Below are positions 54,395 to 64,000 of a stretch of 64,000 nucleotides of DNA, in pieces. The DNA is taken from contig NZ_CP055481.1 of the NCBI RefSeq assembly GCF_013705725.1, positions 2,480,001-2,544,000 on the forward strand, written 5' to 3'. Both the position numbers and the translations under genes were made by a program. The notes below the pieces were generated by a model. That model searched no databases and was not told where the DNA came from. It saw nothing but the letters and a program-made list of their open reading frames with translations. This DNA comes from Klebsiella sp. RHBSTW-00484 (GTDB lineage Bacteria; Pseudomonadota; Gammaproteobacteria; Enterobacterales; Enterobacteriaceae). Within the stretch, counting starts at the first letter, position 1; each line of letters opens with the position of its first letter.

Positions 54395-55651
54395 ATGACC
54401 CTTTTAGCTCTTGGCATTAATCACAAAACAGCCCCGGTAGCGCTGCGAGAACGCGTAACGTTTTCGCCGGATACGCTCGACCAGGCGCTGGAGAGCTTGC
54501 TGGCTCAGCCAATGGTGCAGGGCGGGGTGGTGCTGTCGACCTGCAACCGTACGGAACTTTACCTCAGCGTTGAAGAGCAGGATAACCTCCAGGAAGTCCT
54601 GATCCGCTGGCTGTGTGACTATCACGGCCTGAATGAAGACGAACTGCGTAAAAGCCTCTATTGGCACCAGGATAACGATGCGGTCAGCCATTTGATGCGC
54701 GTTGCCAGCGGGCTGGACTCGCTGGTGCTTGGCGAACCGCAGATCCTCGGACAGGTGAAAAAAGCCTTTGCCGATTCCAGCCGCGGGCATCTGAACGTCA
54801 GCGAACTGGAGCGCATGTTCCAGAAGTCGTTCTCGGTGGCCAAACGCGTGCGTACCGAAACCGATATTGGTGCCAGCGCGGTCTCCGTGGCGTTTGCTGC
54901 CTGTACTCTGGCGCGTCAAATCTTTGAATCACTGTCAAGCGTCACGGTGCTGCTGGTCGGCGCCGGGGAAACCATCGAACTGGTGGCCCGCCATTTGCGT
55001 GAGCACAAGGTGCGCAAGATGGTGATTGCTAACCGCACCCGCGAGCGTGCTCAGGCGCTGGCCGATGAAGTCGGCGCAGAGGTCATCTCCCTGAGCGATA
55101 TCGACGAACGTTTGAAAGAAGCCGACATTATTATTAGCTCTACCGCCAGCCCGCTGCCCATTATCGGCAAAGGGATGGTGGAGCGCGCGCTGAAGGCGCG
55201 CCGCAATCAGCCGATGCTGCTGGTAGATATCGCGGTACCACGTGATGTTGAACCCGAAGTTGGCAAGCTGGCGAACGCCTATCTCTATAGCGTGGACGAT
55301 CTACAAAACATCATTCAGCATAATCTGGCGCAGCGAAAAGCCGCGGCGGTGCAGGCTGAAACCATTGTCGAGCAGGAAACCAGCGAATTTATGGCCTGGC
55401 TGCGTGCCCAGAGCGCCAGCGAGACTATCCGCGAATATCGTTCCCAGGCTGAGCTGGTCCGCGACGAGCTGACGGCGAAGGCGCTTGCTGCGCTGAGCCA
55501 GGGCGGCGATGCGCAGGAAATCATGCAGGACCTGGCGCGTAAGTTGACTAACCGCCTGATCCACTCGCCAACCAAATCTCTTCAGCAGGCTGCCCGTGAC
55601 GGGGATGATGAACGCCTGCATATTCTGCGCAACAGCCTCGGGCTGGAATAG
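54395..55651 (+). CDS. hemA: Glutamyl-tRNA reductase HemA
   Basis: 418-residue enzyme, first committed step of haem synthesis: reduces glutamyl-tRNA to glutamate 1-semialdehyde with NADPH. Nucleophile C50 in [16 protein letters not shown]-binding [18 protein letters not shown]-terminal dimerisation helix. Length and start agree with E. coli. The N-terminal [14 protein letters not shown] is the known haem/ClpAP-sensitive degradation region. First of the hemA-prfA-prmC-sirB2-sirB1-kdsA run. Confidence 0.98.
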   Translation: MTLLALGINHKTAPVALRERVTFSPDTLDQALESLLAQPMVQGGVVLSTCNRTELYLSVEEQDNLQEVLIRWLCDYHGLNEDELRKSLYWHQDNDAVSHLMRVASGLDSLVLGEPQILGQVKKAFADSSRGHLNVSELERMFQKSFSVAKRVRTETDIGASAVSVAFAACTLARQIFESLSSVTVLLVGAGETIELVARHLREHKVRKMVIANRTRERAQALADEVGAEVISLSDIDERLKEADIIISSTASPLPIIGKGMVERALKARRNQPMLLVDIAVPRDVEPEVGKLANAYLYSVDDLQNIIQHNLAQRKAAAVQAETIVEQETSEFMAWLRAQSASETIREYRSQAELVRDELTAKALAALSQGGDAQEIMQDLARKLTNRLIHSPTKSLQQAARDGDDERLHILRNSLGLE

Positions 55652-55693
55652 CGCACCTTTCTCTCTTTTTTAGGACAGGGTGATTTCACGCCT

Positions 55694-56776
55694 ATGAAGC
55701 CTTCTATTGTTGCCAAACTGGAAGCTCTTTACGAGCGCCACGAGGAAGTTCAGGCGCTACTCGGCGATGCTGCGACCATCGCCGATCAAGATAAATTTCG
55801 CGCATTATCGCGAGAGTACGCACAGCTGAGCGACGTGGCTCGTTGCTATACCGACTGGCGTCAGCTGCAGGATGATATTGAAACTGCACAGATGATGCTC
55901 GACGACCCGGAAATGCGCGAAATGGCGCAGGAAGAGCTGCGTGAAGCGAAAGAAAAAGGCGAGCAGATGGAACAGCAGCTGCAGGTTCTGCTGCTGCCAA
56001 AAGATCCGGATGACGAACGTAACGCTTTTGTCGAAGTGCGCGCCGGTACCGGCGGTGATGAAGCGGCGTTGTTTGCTGGCGACCTGTTCCGCATGTACAG
56101 CCGTTATGCCGAAGCCCGCCGCTGGCGTGTGGAAATCATGAGCGCTAACGAAGGCGAACATGGTGGTTTTAAAGAAGTGATTGCTAAGATCAGCGGCGAT
56201 GGCGTCTATGGTCGCCTGAAGTTCGAATCCGGCGGCCATCGCGTTCAACGCGTACCGGCAACCGAGTCTCAGGGGCGTATCCATACTTCTGCTTGTACAG
56301 TGGCGGTGATGCCGGAACTGCCGGAAGCCGAAATGCCGGAAATTAACGCGGGCGATCTGCGTATTGATACCTTCCGTTCTTCGGGTGCTGGCGGTCAGCA
56401 CGTTAACACCACCGATTCGGCTATCCGTATTACCCACTTGCCGACCGGTATTGTCGTCGAGTGCCAGGACGAACGTTCACAGCACAAAAACAAAGCCAAA
56501 GCCTTGTCGGTGCTGGGCGCGCGTATTCGCGCTGCGGAAGTGGCTAAACGCCATCAGGCGGAAGCCTCCGAACGCCGTAACCTGTTGGGCAGTGGCGATC
56601 GCAGCGATCGTAATCGCACCTATAACTATCCGCAGGGGCGCGTCACCGACCACCGCATCAACCTGACGCTTTACCGTCTGGATGAGGTGATGGAAGGAAA
56701 ACTTGATATGCTCATTGAGCCGATCGTGCAGGAATATCAAGCCGATCAGCTGGCAGCGCTTTCCGAGCAGGAATGA
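55694..56776 (+). CDS. prfA: Peptide chain release factor 1 PrfA
   Basis: 360-residue RF1, which reads UAA and UAG. The GGQ motif (233-235, in [15 protein letters not shown]) carries Q235, the residue methylated by PrmC, and the codon-recognition PAT (TESQ region RVPATESQG) is present. Short 42-base gap after hemA; the stop overlaps the prmC start, so release factor and its methyltransferase are coupled. Confidence 0.98.
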   Translation: MKPSIVAKLEALYERHEEVQALLGDAATIADQDKFRALSREYAQLSDVARCYTDWRQLQDDIETAQMMLDDPEMREMAQEELREAKEKGEQMEQQLQVLLLPKDPDDERNAFVEVRAGTGGDEAALFAGDLFRMYSRYAEARRWRVEIMSANEGEHGGFKEVIAKISGDGVYGRLKFESGGHRVQRVPATESQGRIHTSACTVAVMPELPEAEMPEINAGDLRIDTFRSSGAGGQHVNTTDSAIRITHLPTGIVVECQDERSQHKNKAKALSVLGARIRAAEVAKRHQAEASERRNLLGSGDRSDRNRTYNYPQGRVTDHRINLTLYRLDEVMEGKLDMLIEPIVQEYQADQLAALSEQE

Positions 56777-57627
56777 TGACATTTCAGCAGTGGTTGACCC
56801 GGGCCATAACCCGCCTGAGCCAAAGCGAAAGTCCGCGCCGGGATGCCGAAATTTTGCTCGGCCACGTGACCGGCAAAGCGCGGACTTATATTCTCGCGTT
56901 TGACGAAACGACTCTGACGGAGCAACAGTTATCTGAGCTGGAAACGCTGCTAAGCCGTCGCACGCAAGGTGAGCCGGTGGCTCACCTGGTCGGTCAGCGT
57001 GAGTTCTGGTCGCTGCCGCTGTTTGTCTCCCCGGCGACGCTTATTCCGCGCCCGGACACCGAATGTCTTGTTGAGCAGGCCCTGGAGCGATTGCCTGGGG
57101 CATCGTGCCGAATCCTCGATCTCGGCACCGGCACTGGCGCTATCGCTCTGGCGCTAGCCAGCGAACGCCCGGACTGCCTGCTGACAGCCGTCGACTTTAT
57201 GCCTGATGCGGTTGCGCTGGCCGAGCGCAACGTCGCTCATCTCGCTATCGATAACGTCACCGTGCGGCAAAGCAACTGGTTCAGCGCGCTCGCCGGGCAG
57301 CAATTCGACATGATAGTCAGCAATCCCCCCTATATCGACGAAACCGACCCGCATCTTGAGCAGGGCGATGTGCGCTTTGAGCCAAAAACGGCGCTGGTTG
57401 CTGCCGACAGTGGGCTTGCCGATTTGGCGCATATTATCCGTGAAGGCCGTCGTTTCCTCGTCCCCGGCGGCGTTATGCTGCTGGAGCATGGCTGGATGCA
57501 GGGTGAAGCGGTGCGCGAGTTATTTCGCGAGGCCGGGTACCTCGATGTCTCCACCTGCCGCGATTACGGAGATAACGAACGTCTAACGTTGGGGCTGATA
57601 CCGGGAGGGACGCATGAACCTGTTTAG
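56776..57627 (+). CDS. prmC: Release-factor glutamine methyltransferase PrmC
   Basis: 283-residue SAM-dependent methylase that modifies the GGQ glutamine of RF1 and RF2. Motif I is LDLGTGTGAIALALASERP, and the catalytic NPPY is in IVSNPPYIDETDP. I chose the second of two tandem ATGs (56773 and 56776) because it matches the family N-terminus; 56773 adds one Met. Overlaps prfA and, by 14 bases, sirB2. Confidence 0.96.
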   Translation: MTFQQWLTRAITRLSQSESPRRDAEILLGHVTGKARTYILAFDETTLTEQQLSELETLLSRRTQGEPVAHLVGQREFWSLPLFVSPATLIPRPDTECLVEQALERLPGASCRILDLGTGTGAIALALASERPDCLLTAVDFMPDAVALAERNVAHLAIDNVTVRQSNWFSALAGQQFDMIVSNPPYIDETDPHLEQGDVRFEPKTALVAADSGLADLAHIIREGRRFLVPGGVMLLEHGWMQGEAVRELFREAGYLDVSTCRDYGDNERLTLGLIPGGTHEPV

Positions 57628-58006
57628 CGCCGTGCTGTACCTGCATATCGCCAGCGTGGTGGTCTCGGTCAGCCTGTTCGTGTTGCGCTACTGGTGGGGC
57701 TGGAGCGGTAATCGTCTGCTCAATCAGCGCTGGGTACGCATTGCGCCGCACTGTAGCGATACCGTGCTGTTTCTCAGCGGCGCAGGATTAATGGCAATAA
57801 CGCACTATCTGCCGTTTACCGAGGACGGTACATGGCTGACTGAAAAGCTGTTTGGCGTTATCATTTATATCGCATTAGGTTTTATCGCGTTGGGCCGTCG
57901 TCGCCCGCGCAGCCAGCAGAGTCGGTTTATCGCCTTTCTGTTGGCCCTGGTGGTGTTGTTCATCATCATTCAACTCGCCATCACAAGAATACCGTTACTG
58001 GGGTAA
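57614..58006 (+). CDS. sirB2: Membrane protein SirB2
   Basis: 130-residue membrane protein with four helices, as long as E. coli SirB2; the TEDGTWLTEKLFGVIIYIALGFIALG block is conserved. In Salmonella, sirB was linked to invasion gene expression; function is otherwise unknown. It overlaps prmC and is three bases from sirB1. Confidence 0.92.
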   Translation: MNLFSAVLYLHIASVVVSVSLFVLRYWWGWSGNRLLNQRWVRIAPHCSDTVLFLSGAGLMAITHYLPFTEDGTWLTEKLFGVIIYIALGFIALGRRRPRSQQSRFIAFLLALVVLFIIIQLAITRIPLLG

Positions 58007-58009
58007 GTC

Positions 58010-58822
58010 ATGAGGTCGTTAGCTGATTTCGAATTTAATAAAGCGCCATTATGTGATGGCATGGTCCTCATTTCCGAATTAATCCGCGACGATTTTCCGA
58101 CGCACTATGTGCAGGATGAACTGGAGCGGTTGCTAGGTCTGGCGCAGGAGGAGATTGCTTCTTCCTGGGATCAGGAACGCCAGATCGAGCGTTTGCTGGA
58201 GCTTTTTTACAAGGACTGGGGATTCAGCGCATCCCACGGCGTCTACCGTCTGTCCGACGCCCTGTGGATTGACAAGGTTCTGAACAACCGACAGGGCAGC
58301 GCGGTGTCGTTAGGTGCTGTCCTGTTGTGGATTGCTCAGCGTCTGTCGCTGCCGGTTGTACCGGTGATTTTCCCAACGCAGATGCTGCTTCGCGCCGATC
58401 CCGAAGAGAGTGAAGAGATGTGGCTTATCAACCCGTTCAATGGCGAAACCCTGAACGAGCACACTCTGGAAGTCTGGCTGAAGGGCAATATTAGTCCGCT
58501 TGCCGAGCTGTTTAATGAGGATCTCGATGAGGCTGATAACGCGGAAGTGATCCACAAACTGCTTGATACTCTGAAATCAGCCCTGATGGAAGAGCGGCAG
58601 ATGGAACTGGCGTTAGGCACCAGCGAGGCGCTGTTGCAGTTCAATCCAGAAGACCCGTATGAAATTCGCGATCGTGGGCTGATCTACGCCCAGCTTGAGT
58701 GCGATCACGTGGCATTGCAGGATCTCAACTACTTCGTGGAGCAGTGCCCGGAAGACCCGATCAGCGAAATGATCCGTGCGCAGATCAACACCATTTCGCA
58801 TAAACAAATTACATTGCATTAG
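58010..58822 (+). CDS. sirB1: Transglutaminase-like/TPR protein SirB1
   Basis: 270-residue protein of the SirB1 family: an N-terminal transglutaminase-like fold (VSLGAVLLWIAQRLSLPVVPV) and C-terminal tetratricopeptide-like helices (ALLQFNPEDPYEIRDRGLIYAQLECDHVAL). No complete catalytic triad is obvious. Biochemical role unknown. Standard position between sirB2 and kdsA. Confidence 0.93.
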   Translation: MRSLADFEFNKAPLCDGMVLISELIRDDFPTHYVQDELERLLGLAQEEIASSWDQERQIERLLELFYKDWGFSASHGVYRLSDALWIDKVLNNRQGSAVSLGAVLLWIAQRLSLPVVPVIFPTQMLLRADPEESEEMWLINPFNGETLNEHTLEVWLKGNISPLAELFNEDLDEADNAEVIHKLLDTLKSALMEERQMELALGTSEALLQFNPEDPYEIRDRGLIYAQLECDHVALQDLNYFVEQCPEDPISEMIRAQINTISHKQITLH

Positions 58823-58852
58823 TCTGAAACCAATCCGGTTACACCCTGATAA

Positions 58853-59716
<864 letters not shown>

Positions 59717-59732
59717 TTGCCCCTGATATGAC

Positions 59733-59769
59733 AAAAGCCTGCCCGTTGCAAAACCGGCAGGCTTTTTTA
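59733..59769. terminator. kdsA terminator (shared with chaA)
   Basis: AAAAGCCTGCC (59733-59743) pairs with GGCAGGCTTTT (59756-59766), followed by TTTTAT; works on both strands for the convergent pair. Confidence 0.9.
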
Positions 59770-59803
59770 TGTCCCCAGCAAGCTTACGCAGCCGGGGGGA
59801 GAG

Positions 59804-60904
59804 TCAGGCAAAAATAGTCATCAGGTAGGCGGCAAATAGCGCCAGGTGTGCCGCGCCGTTGAGTACATTGGTGCGCCCGGTAGAGAAGGAAATATGGCAT
59901 AGCACCAACGAGGCGACCATCACCACCATCTCCGGCGCGCCAAGGCCAAAGAGTAGATCGTTACCGGTGAGAATAGCGATTAACGTCACCACCGGAACCG
60001 TCAGGGAAATCGTTGCCAGCACCGAACCGAAGAACAGGTTCATCGCCCGCTGAACCTGGTTGTTCAGTACCGCTTTTAGCGCACCAAGGCCTTCCGGGGA
60101 GAGGATCAGCAGGGCGACCAGGAAGCCAGTAAAGGCCACAGGCGCGTTCATGCTGGTCAGCAGAGTCTCCAGTGGATTGGCGTTCATCTTGGTGACGGCG
60201 ATAACCGCAACCAGATGTACCAGCAGCCAGGCGGTATGCCACTTGCTGCTATGCGCAGACGGCTTGCCATGATGCGGGTCGTCGTCGTCGCTGTCATCTT
60301 CGTGCTCGTAGATAAACAGGCTCTGGTGGGTTTTGGTCTGAATCAGCAGAAATACACCATACATCCCAGCAGATATCAGCGCGACCAGCAGCGCCTGTCC
60401 AGTGGTGAAGTTGGCCCCCGGTAGCGCCATCGGGAAAACCAGCACGATAATCGCCAGTGGGAACAGGGCGATTAAGTACTGTTTGATGCCGAACAGATTC
60501 ATATATTGGGTGGCAAATTTACTCCCACCAAGAAGTAGTGAAAAGCCCACCAGACCGCCGGTGACGATCATAATGATCGAATAAAGCGTGTCGCGCATCA
60601 GGGTTGGCGCGGCGTCGCCGGTGGCCATTAATGCGGAAATCAGGCTAACTTCGAGAATAACCACTGAGAGGCTCAAAATTAACGAGCCATAGGGTTCGCC
60701 GAGGCGATGCGCCAGAACGTCGGCGTGGCGTACTACGCTAAATGCGCTGCTCAGAATCCCGACCAGCGCCAGAATGTTTATTGCAATGACCACTGGCAGT
60801 GACTGGCTGCTTCCCAGAAAAAACAGCACCGCCAGCGCCAGAACCGGAAAGGCGAGGGTGGTCTCCTTGTGGCGGGTTTTTACCGCCTCATGTGCTTCGG
60901 TCAT
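59804..60904 (-). CDS. chaA: Ca2+(Na+,K+)/H+ antiporter ChaA
   Basis: 366-residue CaCA-superfamily exchanger, the E. coli length. Two similar halves with ion-binding helices (LSLSVVILEVSLISALMATGD and LLILSPEGLGALKAVLNNQVQRAMNLFFGSVLATISLTVPVV) flank an acidic cytoplasmic loop (YEHEDDSDDDDPHHGKPSAHSS). Convergent with kdsA; upstream of its start is ERIC copy 3. Confidence 0.97.
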   Translation of the reverse strand: MTEAHEAVKTRHKETTLAFPVLALAVLFFLGSSQSLPVVIAINILALVGILSSAFSVVRHADVLAHRLGEPYGSLILSLSVVILEVSLISALMATGDAAPTLMRDTLYSIIMIVTGGLVGFSLLLGGSKFATQYMNLFGIKQYLIALFPLAIIVLVFPMALPGANFTTGQALLVALISAGMYGVFLLIQTKTHQSLFIYEHEDDSDDDDPHHGKPSAHSSKWHTAWLLVHLVAVIAVTKMNANPLETLLTSMNAPVAFTGFLVALLILSPEGLGALKAVLNNQVQRAMNLFFGSVLATISLTVPVVTLIAILTGNDLLFGLGAPEMVVMVASLVLCHISFSTGRTNVLNGAAHLALFAAYLMTIFA

Positions 60905-60937
60905 GAACCATCTCCAGGTGTGCAGGTGTTATAATTA

Positions 60938-61064
60938 TATACCCGTCATACTTCAAGTTGCTTATGTGTTGGCTACGCGCGCTCACCCCAGTCACATAGT
61001 TATCTATGCTCCTGGGGACTTACGCCCTTGCCGCCTTTAAGCAACTCGAATTATTTAGGGTATA
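60938..61064. repeat. ERIC element (copy 3)
   Basis: A full 127-bp ERIC in reverse orientation: TATACCCGTCATACTTCAAG at the left end, core GCTCACCCCAGTCAC and CTCCTGGGGACTTACGCCC, and right end CGAATTATTTAGGGTATA. It lies between chaA and chaB; the remaining 230 bp before chaB is AT-rich with no other gene. Confidence 0.92.
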
Positions 61065-61293
61065 GATACCGTAAGTTAATAAAATAACAGACATTGATGG
61101 ATTTAATTTGTTTTTTTACTTAAATTTACCACTCCTGGCTGATAAAGGTGTTAGATTGCCATAAGATGCGGTTACTATAGTTTTGTATCTATTATTCAGA
61201 TAATTACTAAAATTCCTTTCTCATTTATCCTCGCCTTGAAACCCGGCGAATTACCTTCCAGACTTAATATTCATACGCAATCTGGAGGTCATC

Positions 61294-61524
61294 ATGCCTT
61301 ATCGCAGCAAAAGTGAATTACCCGAGAGCGTTCAGCATGTCCTGCCCGCACATGCCCAGGAGATCTATAAAGAAGCGTTTAACAGTGCTTGGGATCAGTA
61401 CAAACACAAAGAAGACCGACGAGATGACGCCAGCCGTGAAGAAACGGCGCATAAAGTCGCCTGGGCGGCGGTAAAAAATGATTATGAAAAAGGCGACGAT
61501 GATAAGTGGCATAAGAAGAAATAA
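61294..61524 (+). CDS. chaB: Cation transport regulator ChaB
   Basis: 76-residue small protein with ChaB fold; almost identical to E. coli ChaB (e.g. LPESVQHVLPAHAQEIYKEAFNSAWDQYK and DDDKWHKK). Thought to influence ChaA; no direct mechanism known. GGAGG stands eight bases before the ATG. Confidence 0.93.
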   Translation: MPYRSKSELPESVQHVLPAHAQEIYKEAFNSAWDQYKHKEDRRDDASREETAHKVAWAAVKNDYEKGDDDKWHKKK

Positions 61525-61674
61525 TCACTTTTACTGCGTCATCTGCTGCCTGAGCCCTTGCCCACCGGGCGTTCATTGCTTATTGTCAAATAAAGCTGGA
61601 TAATAATTCGGCAATATTTCATGGATGGCATCAGATAATCGCCGGGATGCGGGCAGTGGCGGAGGTAGTAGAAA

Positions 61675-62355
61675 GTGTTAACTCGTGATTTCTTACTGAA
61701 TGCGGATTGTAAAACAGCGTTTGGCGCTATTGAGGAATCGCTTCTCTGGTCGGCGGAGCAACGGGCAGCCTCTTTGGCTGCGACCCTGGCCTGTCGTCCG
61801 GACGATGGCTCGGTATGGATTTTTGGCTATGGTTCCCTGATGTGGAACCCGGCGCTTGAATACAGTGAATCCTGTACCGGCACGCTGCCGGGCTGGCACC
61901 GCGCGTTTTGCCTGCGGCTCACCGCCGGACGCGGTAGCGCAAATCAGCCGGGTCGTATGTTGGCCCTGAAAGAGGGCGGACGCACGACTGGCGTAGCCTA
62001 CCGCCTGCCTGATGAAACCCTGGAAGAAGAGCTGACGCTTCTGTGGAAGCGGGAAATGATCACCGGCTGCTATCTGCCGACCTGGTGCAAACTGGAGTTG
62101 GATGATGGGCGCACCGTGAACGCGCTGGTGTTTATTATGGACCCGCGCCATCCGCTGTTTGAGGCAGATACCAGCGCCCAGGTGATTGCGCCGCTGATAG
62201 CACGCGCCAGCGGGCCGCTTGGCACCAATGCCCAGTATCTGTTCTCCCTTGAGCAAGAGCTGTGCAAGCTCGGCATGCACGATGACTGCCTTGATGACCT
62301 GGTCAGCAAGGTGCGTAATCTGCTTGGGGATAATAGCCAGCCGGGGCTGGCTTAA
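61675..62355 (+). CDS. chaC: Glutathione-specific gamma-glutamylcyclotransferase ChaC
   Basis: 226-residue GGCT-fold enzyme that cleaves glutathione to 5-oxoproline and Cys-Gly. The substrate loop FGYGSLMWNP is near the N-terminus, followed by a conserved Glu in the cyclotransferase core (CTGTLPGWHRAFCL ... YRLPDETLEEELTLLWKREM). Start is the GTG at 61675 with GGAGG upstream. Slightly shorter C-terminus than E. coli. Separated from chaB by 150 bp. Confidence 0.93.
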   Translation: MLTRDFLLNADCKTAFGAIEESLLWSAEQRAASLAATLACRPDDGSVWIFGYGSLMWNPALEYSESCTGTLPGWHRAFCLRLTAGRGSANQPGRMLALKEGGRTTGVAYRLPDETLEEELTLLWKREMITGCYLPTWCKLELDDGRTVNALVFIMDPRHPLFEADTSAQVIAPLIARASGPLGTNAQYLFSLEQELCKLGMHDDCLDDLVSKVRNLLGDNSQPGLA

Positions 62356-62362
62356 GAATGAA

Positions 62363-62388
62363 GCGCCCGGGGAAAAACCGGGCGTTTG
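62363..62388. terminator. chaC terminator
   Basis: GCGCCCGG and CCGGGCGT (one G-T) form a hairpin around GGAAAAA; a short T-run follows (TTTGCT). Lies between chaC and the convergent DUF1883 gene. Confidence 0.75.
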
Positions 62389-62391
62389 CTA

Positions 62392-62634
62392 TCAGGCGGG
62401 AACGTAGCTGATTGAGTGCTCCAGCGACTGGCTGTGGCTGTCGATGAGAACGTTCCAGGTACCATTGTAAGGTACGGTCAGATACGCGCTATCTCTGTCC
62501 TGCACACTCAGAATATCCGCATGACTATCGCCAGGAACTTTGGCGCTCATCAGGTGAATGTGGCAGCGTTCGGAACAACGCACCACCAACGTATCACCAC
62601 CAAACAACGTTAAACTTGCTTTTACCATTGCCAT
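62392..62634 (-). CDS. DUF1883-family small protein
   Basis: 80-residue small protein of the DUF1883 family (MAMVKASLTLFGGDTLVVRC, ending SQSLEHSISYVPA). It is beta-rich with three cysteine/histidine clusters (RCSERCHIH) that might bind metal. No known function. ATG 62634 or 62628 are both possible. The 239-bp gap between this gene and ychN has no obvious feature. Confidence 0.8.
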   Translation of the reverse strand: MAMVKASLTLFGGDTLVVRCSERCHIHLMSAKVPGDSHADILSVQDRDSAYLTVPYNGTWNVLIDSHSQSLEHSISYVPA

Positions 62635-62873
62635 TTAATCTCAACCCCGTTTCTGTCTACAGCGTCCTGCCTGCCCATTTCCACGCGTGATATGGTTCAC
62701 ACTTTGGTCTATGCATAACACCAAAGGGGAGGGATGCAGATGCTGATTTTGATCAACAAAAGGAGTAAAGATTAAACAAAAATGACGTTGTTCCTGAAAG
62801 CATTCAGCTGGCATTGTTTTTCCATCAATAAACGCCGCCAGCCTGATATTTAATCCCGTTTAAAAGAGATTCT

Positions 62874-63227
62874 TCAGAAGGTCAGGACTTTATCCGCCGC
62901 CAGCGTCCACTGCGCCAGTTCAACAAGCGTACCAATCTCCACGCCGTCAATCAGCGGTAACGTGCTGATTCCCCGGCCATCGGCGCAGGTCTTACACAGC
63001 TTCACCGGCACGTTTTGCGCGGTGAGGATCTCCAGCATCTGCTGAATGTTGTAGCCTTCCGCTGGTTTCTGGCCGCGCAGACCGGCGGTGACCGCATCAG
63101 ACATTAAAAATAGCTTGAGTTCGAGGTCGGATTGCTGCTCACGCAGGGCGATAGCCAGACGCAGGCTGTTGAACAGGGATTCGCTGCCGTAGGCGGCACC
63201 GTTAGCGATAATCACAACACGTTGCAT
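62874..63227 (-). CDS. ychN: DsrE-family protein YchN
   Basis: 117-residue DsrE/F-like protein (same length as E. coli YchN, which forms a hexamer). Conserved ANGAAYGSESLFNSLRLA and the active-site-like cysteines in KLCKTCADGRGIS suggest a role in sulfur relay, but this is not shown. Divergent from the nasR-type gene. Confidence 0.92.
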   Translation of the reverse strand: MQRVVIIANGAAYGSESLFNSLRLAIALREQQSDLELKLFLMSDAVTAGLRGQKPAEGYNIQQMLEILTAQNVPVKLCKTCADGRGISTLPLIDGVEIGTLVELAQWTLAADKVLTF

Positions 63228-63295
63228 AAGGACTCCTTCTATAAGGCACGGTTATTGCTTGGCTGAAGTATAAAGCGTTAACCCGGGAGAGGGGT

Positions 63296-64000
63296 ATGAA
63301 TAATATGGCTGGCAATGCGCCCGAGGCGGGCGACTGGTTTGCACGTGCGCGTCGATTGCAGAGACAGCAGTTGCATCAGTTGGCGCAGCAGGGGGAACTG
63401 GCAAGTCAAATAAGTGCTCTGGTGCATATGCTTCAGTGTGAGCGAGGTGCGTCAAACATCTGGTTGTGCTCGGGAGGCCGACTTTACGCCGCGGAGTGCC
63501 GTGCGGGGGCGGCGCTGGTGGATGAGCAATTAACGCTATTTTATGCGGCGCTTGATCCAGCCCGCAGCTCAGCCAGCAGCGCGCTGTGCTGGCGTATCGC
63601 CAGCGCGGTCTGGTACTTGACGCAGCTCACGGTCCTACGCGAGCGCGTGCGCGGTCAGATAATTGCCGCCGAGGAGGCGACGGGGCAATTTAGCCTTATC
63701 ATCCGCCATCTGTTGAATATTGTCCCGCAGCTCAATGACAGCATCGACGATCCGCAAATCGCCGGGCGCATGGTGGCGCTCTACAGCTTTATGCAGGGGA
63801 AAGAGCTGGCCGGGCAGGAGCGTGCGCTGGGCGCGCTGGGCTTTGCTCGCGGGCAGTTTAGCGGTGAACTGCGCCAGCAGCTGGTGGACCGTATTGACGG
63901 TCAGCAGCCCTGCTTTGACAGCTTCCTGGCCCTGGCTCCCCCCCCGCAAACGACCCTGTTTGCTGAACAGTGTCAGGCCAGTCTGGAAATCGAACAGCTG
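63296..64000 (+). CDS. nasR: Nitrate/nitrite-sensing antiterminator NasR (3' end beyond window)
   Basis: First 235 residues of a NIT-domain protein. The N-terminal half fits the nitrate-sensing NIT domain of Klebsiella NasR: SALVHMLQCERGASNIWLCSGG, RHLLNIVPQLNDSIDDPQIAGRMVALYSFMQGKELAGQERALGALGF. The ANTAR RNA-binding domain that causes antitermination in the nasF leader lies beyond the right edge. GGGAGAGGGG precedes the ATG at 63296. In Klebsiella, nasR is followed by nasFEDCBA (nitrate assimilation), which is probably next to the window. Confidence 0.9.
   Translation, partial: MNNMAGNAPEAGDWFARARRLQRQQLHQLAQQGELASQISALVHMLQCERGASNIWLCSGGRLYAAECRAGAALVDEQLTLFYAALDPARSSASSALCWRIASAVWYLTQLTVLRERVRGQIIAAEEATGQFSLIIRHLLNIVPQLNDSIDDPQIAGRMVALYSFMQGKELAGQERALGALGFARGQFSGELRQQLVDRIDGQQPCFDSFLALAPPPQTTLFAEQCQASLEIEQL

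Noticed and set aside
63930..63960. Possible frameshift in nasR at a run of C
   Set aside because: The run of nine C keeps the frame open and the sequence on both sides fits the NIT domain.

Overview
The window is chromosomal DNA from an enterobacterium, most likely Klebsiella or Raoultella (K. oxytoca-like). The core genes follow the E. coli K-12 order closely: nhaB-fadR-ycgB-dadAX-cvrA-ldcA-emtA-treA, then ychF-pth-ychH-dauA-prs-ispE-lolB-hemA-prfA-prmC-sirB2-sirB1-kdsA-chaA-chaB-chaC-ychN. Clues to the genus are a nasR-type nitrate antiterminator gene at the right edge, an AlbA-type albicidin-binding MerR regulator between ychH and dauA, three ERIC elements, and no flagellar-brake gene ycgR between emtA and treA. 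The genus call rests on remembered gene orders and protein families, not on a database search.

Layout. 1-10 kb is the conserved fadR/dad block. At 10.1-11.8 kb two tandem membrane proteins sit where E. coli has ycgR and ymgE. treA follows (11.9-13.7 kb). From 14 to 45.5 kb there is about 32 kb of accessory DNA in the treA-ychF interval, which in E. coli K-12 holds dhaMLKR and ycgV. From 46 kb to the end the order is conserved again, apart from the albA-type insertion at 48.5-49.6 kb.

The accessory stretch is a series of small modules. (i) A glycoside module: GPH symporter, RafY-like porin, a GH3 enzyme with reversed domain order, and probably a Tat-exported esterase. (ii) A proteasome-like Anbu cluster: ATP-grasp, alpha-E, transglutaminase and Anbu. 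(iii) A membrane desaturase overlapping a PhnD-like protein that has no signal peptide. (iv) A five-gene operon coding for an osmoprotectant-type ABC importer and a flavin monooxygenase. (v) An AzlCD exporter with a divergent AraC regulator and an extra RluA-type enzyme. (vi) A second, divergent PEP carboxykinase read divergently from a HypT-like LysR gene across a GCATA/TATGC palindrome cluster. (vii) A LysR-controlled flavodoxin-fold oxidoreductase and aldo-keto reductase, a diguanylate cyclase and the lipocalin blc. (viii) An AT-rich leftward unit of an IolT-like sugar porter and an orphan PTS EIIA, preceded by a 47-residue ORF whose N-terminus looks like a double-glycine (microcin-type) leader.

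The strongest leads are the small peptide gene at 45.3-45.5 kb, the orphan EIIA/MFS pairing, the nested translation start in the albA-type gene, the second pckA with its operator-like palindromes, and the Anbu and permuted-GH3 modules. No rRNA, tRNA, insertion sequence, prophage or CRISPR array was seen.
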